DNA of 7,321 nucleotides, taken from an uncultured Sphingomonas sp. (lineage in GTDB: Bacteria > Pseudomonadota > Alphaproteobacteria > Sphingomonadales > Sphingomonadaceae). The notes beneath the pieces are model-generated. The model was not told the origin of the DNA. It made no database searches and was given only the letters and a program-made list of their open reading frames with translations. Numbering within the stretch: position 1 is the stretch's first letter; every line of letters starts with the position of its first letter. Positions 6,392-7,321 of the stretch are shown piece by piece. The stretch lies in the NCBI GenBank assembly GCA_946886845.1, contig CAMPJH010000075.1, positions 1-7,321 of the forward strand. The letters are read 5' to 3'. Made by a program: the position numbers and the translations under genes.

Positions 6392-7321
6392 ATGAGCGGC
6401 AGGCACGAGGAATTAAAGCCCCTGCAGCCAACGCAGATGGAGGCGTCGGACCCCCTCATCCATGCGTCGGTGTCGGCGTCAGCCGGAACAGGCAAGACTC
6501 AAGTCCTGACGGCGCGAGTGCTCCGGCTTTTGCTCCAGGGCGCGCGCCCGGAATCGATCCTGTGCCTGACCTTCACGAAAGCGGCTGCCGCGGAGATGGC
6601 GAACCGAATCGGCAAGCAGCTGGCCGGCTGGGTTCGGTTGAAGAATTCTGAGCTCGCCAAGGACCTTGAGAATATCGGTGAGCCGGGCGATCCGCTGACT
6701 TTGCGCCGCGCCCGGCAGTTGTTCGCCAAGGTCCTCGACTGTCCGGGCGGGCTCAAGATCCAGACCATCCATGCCTTCGCTCAATCCCTGCTCGCCGCGT
6801 TCCCGGCCGAAGCGGAGATCGCCCCGGGATTTCAGCCGATCGAAGGCCGAGCCGAGCAGGAGCTGGTCCGCCGAACGCTTGCCGACCTCATCGCAGATTC
6901 CGAGGCGGCCGGGGAAACGCAGCTGATCGCGGACGTCCAGTGCCTCAGCGGCCGGCTCGGCGAGGGCGGCGCGGTCGATTATCTTCGCATTTGCGCCAGC
7001 CGCCACGAAGCGCTGGCCGAGTTCGGGGCGAGCGAGTCGATCGAGCCGCTGATCCGAGACATGATCGGGCTGCCGAAGGGCTCGGTCGACGATTATCTCG
7101 CAGTCCATTGCGCCGACGACCAATTCGACTGCGACCTCCTGCGGGCGATCGCCGAAGCGAATCGCCGGTGGGGGACCGCGACCGGCTCGGGAATCGTCGA
7201 CAAGGTCGAGCGCTGGCTGGCGATGGACCCGGCGGCGCGGGCGGCGATGCTTCCCGACCTGGCGCTGATCGTCTTCACCGGCGCCGGCGAGCTGCGCAAG
7301 GTAAGCGCCGGGCAGCGCAAC
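6392..7321 (+). CDS. addA: Double-strand break repair helicase AddA (3' partial)
   Basis: The first 310 codons of a UvrD/RecB-family (SF1A) helicase; the frame is open to the right edge, and full-length alphaproteobacterial AddA is usually around 1,100-1,200 residues. AddA is the 3'-5' motor of the AddAB complex and in known members also carries a C-terminal nuclease, which here lies outside the window. Seen: a Q-motif-like segment LQPTQMEASDP (11-21), Walker A ASAGTGKT (29-36), motif Ia LTFTKAAAAEM (59-69) and motif Ic IQTIHAFAQSLL (123-134). Start choice: ATG 6392 has AAAGG upstream at good spacing and puts the Q-motif close to the N-terminus as in relatives. It follows addB on the same strand, so the complex is encoded in BA order, but with a 187-base gap holding an antisense small gene. 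Overlapping plus-strand frames in this region lack any such motifs. Confidence 0.95.
   Translation, partial: MSGRHEELKPLQPTQMEASDPLIHASVSASAGTGKTQVLTARVLRLLLQGARPESILCLTFTKAAAAEMANRIGKQLAGWVRLKNSELAKDLENIGEPGDPLTLRRARQLFAKVLDCPGGLKIQTIHAFAQSLLAAFPAEAEIAPGFQPIEGRAEQELVRRTLADLIADSEAAGETQLIADVQCLSGRLGEGGAVDYLRICASRHEALAEFGASESIEPLIRDMIGLPKGSVDDYLAVHCADDQFDCDLLRAIAEANRRWGTATGSGIVDKVERWLAMDPAARAAMLPDLALIVFTGAGELRKVSAGQRN

Noticed and set aside
6232..6651. 139-codon plus-strand frame spanning the gap and the addA 5' end
   Set aside because: It is out of frame with addA, whose Q-motif, Walker A and motif Ia are unmistakable from 6392 on. The product has no domain signal.

Overview
This is a GC-rich chromosomal window with strong G/C third-position bias. 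It suggests an alphaproteobacterium, most likely of the Sphingomonadales. The taxon is inferred from a DivL-like tyrosine-for-histidine kinase (a family known from Alphaproteobacteria), the use of AddAB rather than RecBCD for end processing, and the style of the protein sequences. No marker gene fixes the genus.

Layout. Five plus-strand genes run from the left edge to position 6204 without a gap: a 5'-truncated DivL-like PAS/histidine-kinase homologue, tsaE (tRNA t6A modification ATPase), an AmgK-like amino-sugar kinase, a MurU-like nucleotidyltransferase, and addB. The first three junctions are 4-base ATGA stop/start overlaps and the fourth is an 8-base overlap. This points to one polycistronic mRNA with translational coupling. 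The operon promoter must lie to the left of the window. A 187-base gap (6205-6391) separates addB from addA, which starts at 6392 and runs off the right edge. Most of this gap is occupied by a 47-codon gene on the opposite strand that encodes a predicted single-pass membrane protein.

How the genes work together. AmgK and MurU are consecutive steps of the cell-wall recycling shunt that converts recovered MurNAc to UDP-MurNAc. AddB and AddA are the two subunits of the helicase-nuclease that resects double-strand breaks for RecA. TsaE works with TsaB and TsaD (not in the window) on t6A in tRNA. The DivL-like protein would act in the CckA-CtrA cell-cycle pathway. The run therefore mixes cell-cycle control, translation, wall recycling and DNA repair in one transcript.

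Points of most interest: the H-box tyrosine (codon 462-464), which identifies the first gene as a DivL-type pseudokinase; the small antisense membrane-protein gene inside the addB-addA gap; and an AddB with no Walker A motif and too few cysteines for the Fe-S staple known in Firmicute AddB. I saw no mobile element, CRISPR array, RNA gene or clear new multi-gene system.
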